Assembly: GCA_903906615.1 (NCBI GenBank)
Contig: CAIVKT010000561.1
Coordinates: 1 to 7,735, forward strand
Source of the DNA: an uncultured Bacteroidota bacterium
GTDB lineage: Bacteria; Bacteroidota; Bacteroidia; Chitinophagales; Chitinophagaceae
Length of the DNA: 7,735 nucleotides
Direction: 5' to 3'
Below, in pieces: positions 5,806 through 7,735 of the stretch. The translations under genes were made by a program, and so were the position numbers. Positions within the stretch are counted from its first letter, which is position 1. Every line of letters begins with the position of its first letter. The notes below the pieces were generated by a model that was given only the letters and a program-made list of their open reading frames with translations, was not told the DNA's origin and did not search any database.

Positions 5806-7735
5806 TTAACGCACAATGACCAGTTTTTGGTATGCGGCAGTCTTAAAACCTTTATCAGAAGTTACGGACATGCGGTAAACGTATACCCCGGATGGTAGCC
5901 TGCCACCATGATTGTCTGTACCGTCCCATGTTATTTCGGTGGTGCGGCTGTCCGATGCGGTAAAATCCTGTTTAATGCTTTTTACGGCGGCCCCGCTTGT
6001 GCTGAAGATATCCACCTCTACATTCAGGTCTTCAAAAGGATGGTTATGCTCAAATACAAATGTAGTGGTATTATTGAACGGATTAGGATAATTCGACAAT
6101 TGTTGAACATCCATCACATTACCGTCCACAACCGTGAAGTTGACAGTGCCTTGCCCGGTATTATCGTTCACATCCCAAGCCTTTACGGTAAAAGTATGCT
6201 TGCCATCTGCCAGGCCTGAGACAGGGAAGGATACAAAGCCACGCTGGTAGGTGTTTGGCAGGGTCTGGTAATAGTTATTGAGAATGTAGGGTGACTCTAC
6301 ATTACCATCCAGCACGGCGGTAAGGTCGTGGCCTACAGCCGTACCGGATACATTGATGCCTGTCTCGTCGAACAAAGTCACATACAGTGAAGTATTTGCA
6401 CCTGTGATGCCCCCATTCTGAAATAAGGTATCGTTGATGTAAGGCTTTACCACCGGCGGGTTAGAACTTATGTTGGGATGCTCTGAATAGCCGCCAACAT
6501 TAATGGTGGTATCCGTGCCTGCTGCATCTGTGGCAACTCCGTCATCGGCATAAAAGCTCAGCTTACCTTCGCCAAAATAATAGTTGAGGTCTTTAGGCGC
6601 GATGAAAGAAAAAGAGAATTGTCCGTTGGTAACAGTTACCCTGCCTTTGTAAATGATATTATCCTGCTCCTGGTATACTTCATTGCATCCGCTGATGGTG
6701 GTGATGCTCCTGGGCTTATCATAAAAAGCGACCGACAGCATACCGTTGAATGAACTAAGCACATTGTCGCCAAAATCGCGTACAGAGCCGCTCACAGCGT
6801 AAGAGCCAAGCGCTTTTACCGTGTCGGCATGCTGCAAAGTAGCGGCATCAGAGATGCTGTCCAGCTTGATGCTATATTTCGGAAAATCAGGCGTAATTGC
6901 CGGATCGCCGAGCAGTGCAAATTTGTAGAAATTCACCAGTTCAAACTCCTGGTTTGACGTAGCATAAGTGACATTCTTACCTGCCCGTAAAGCCTGTCCA
7001 AAATTCTTCCAGCTATTGTCGCTGTTGCGTACAAACTGGGAAGTAAGGTATGATATGTTGAGTATATGGTTGTAGGTTGCATAAACAGCCTGAGTAGTTG
7101 TCACTATGGCTATTACGCCACCATTAGCCCTTTCCACAAGCTGCTCGGCAGATGATACAAATGCAGGGTGGTCAAAGCGTCCGAAATCACAGGTAGCCGT
7201 AACCATAAATGGCAATGAGTTAAAGTTGTTCCAATTGTTAAAATCATCTTGTGTAAGGATGCGTTCAGACGACCATACAAGCGGGTTGCCGTGGCCATTA
7301 TAGTTGATCAGGAAAGTACCCTGAAAAACCTGCGCATCAAGTTCTGCATTGGCATCTGGGCACCTGCCACCGGCAGGCGTGCTGATGATGGGCAATGCAT
7401 CGACATAAATTTTTTCTTCGTTGTATATCCTTTTGCCGGAGATCGCTATTTGTATAGCCATAGAATCCGCATCGTCCATATGGTCACCAGCGCTGTCATC
7501 GCAACCTTTATCAGCTACATGAGTTGTAGATACACGCCACGGGCCGAGCGTGGCCGGCGTTGCATAATTAACGATCTTATTGACCATAGCCGTTGCGTCA
7601 GCAACACTTCTTGCGGGCAGGCGGCCGATACCTACATCCAATGTATTTAGCTGGGTGTAGTCTTCCATATTCTCATTATCATCGAGGAAGCCATAATAGT
7701 CGTCGCTCGAAAAGCTGTTCAGGTCATTGAAAGAC
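5806..7735 (-). CDS. porU: Type IX secretion sortase PorU (partial, 3' part)
   Basis: PorU is the cell-surface C25-family cysteine peptidase that removes the C-terminal sorting domain from type IX cargo and links the cargo to its surface anchor. The open frame runs to the window edge, leaving 642 residues; full PorU proteins are usually above 1,100, so the N-terminal part is missing. Met at 7668 is internal: the 22 residues before it include DDYYGFLDDNEN, which belongs to the family. Numbered from that Met: GIGRLPARS 13-21; catalytic His126 in NGHG; catalytic Cys160 in TATCDFGRFD; LGDPAITPDFP 253-263; FNGMLSVAFYDK 307-318; a GHDLTAVLDG block 446-455; and a C-terminal FlgD-like/sorting-type domain from NYPNPFNN (526) to the end at 620. 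The His-Cys spacing is close to that of gingipains. P. gingivalis PorU keeps such a domain uncleaved. porV follows directly. Confidence 0.93.
   Translation of the reverse strand, partial: SFNDLNSFSSDDYYGFLDDNENMEDYTQLNTLDVGIGRLPARSVADATAMVNKIVNYATPATLGPWRVSTTHVADKGCDDSAGDHMDDADSMAIQIAISGKRIYNEEKIYVDALPIISTPAGGRCPDANAELDAQVFQGTFLINYNGHGNPLVWSSERILTQDDFNNWNNFNSLPFMVTATCDFGRFDHPAFVSSAEQLVERANGGVIAIVTTTQAVYATYNHILNISYLTSQFVRNSDNSWKNFGQALRAGKNVTYATSNQEFELVNFYKFALLGDPAITPDFPKYSIKLDSISDAATLQHADTVKALGSYAVSGSVRDFGDNVLSSFNGMLSVAFYDKPRSITTISGCNEVYQEQDNIIYKGRVTVTNGQFSFSFIAPKDLNYYFGEGKLSFYADDGVATDAAGTDTTINVGGYSEHPNISSNPPVVKPYINDTLFQNGGITGANTSLYVTLFDETGINVSGTAVGHDLTAVLDGNVESPYILNNYYQTLPNTYQRGFVSFPVSGLADGKHTFTVKAWDVNDNTGQGTVNFTVVDGNVMDVQQLSNYPNPFNNTTTFVFEHNHPFEDLNVEVDIFSTSGAAVKSIKQDFTASDSRTTEITWDGTDNHGGRLPSGVYVYRMSVTSDKGFKTAAYQKLVIVR

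Overview
The window looks like a chromosomal segment from a member of the Bacteroidota, probably the Chitinophagia/Chitinophagales side of the phylum, although genus and species cannot be read from it. The evidence is a porU-porV pair (core parts of the type IX secretion system, which is confined to this phylum), Bacteroidota-type -7 promoter boxes (TAnnTTTG) in front of several genes, and the absence of clear Shine-Dalgarno sequences. There is no phage, plasmid, CRISPR, tRNA or rRNA signal.

Layout. Bases 1-165 are non-coding and hold one and a half copies of a short palindromic repeat, followed by a promoter-like box. A plus-strand cluster of three genes follows: a FUSC/YccS-type membrane protein (about 175-2325), an acyl-carrier-protein phosphodiesterase of the AcpH family (2360-2947), and a lipoprotein serine hydrolase of the beta-lactamase/PBP-like fold (2985-4184). 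The spacers are only 34 and 37 bases, so the genes may be co-transcribed, though the third has its own promoter-like box. Bases 4185-4544 are a 360-base convergent intergenic region with two further copies of the repeat in inverted orientation (a REPIN-like arrangement) and a strand-specific terminator for porV. The minus strand then carries porV (4545-5720) and, upstream of it, the 3' part of porU (5806-7735), which runs off the window end.

Function. PorU and PorV act together in the outer-membrane attachment complex of the type IX secretion system. PorV binds cargo that has crossed the translocon, and PorU, a C25 (gingipain-family) peptidase, removes the C-terminal sorting domain and transfers cargo to its surface anchor. 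Both catalytic residues of PorU (His and Cys) are present. The three plus-strand genes are envelope or lipid-metabolism related, but no shared pathway can be shown from sequence alone.

No undescribed multi-gene system is visible. The most interesting non-routine signal is the family of palindromic intergenic repeats, three clear copies and one fragment, two of them forming a facing pair. Next are two cases where a TTG start codon lies inside a promoter-like box, so the start is probably further downstream.
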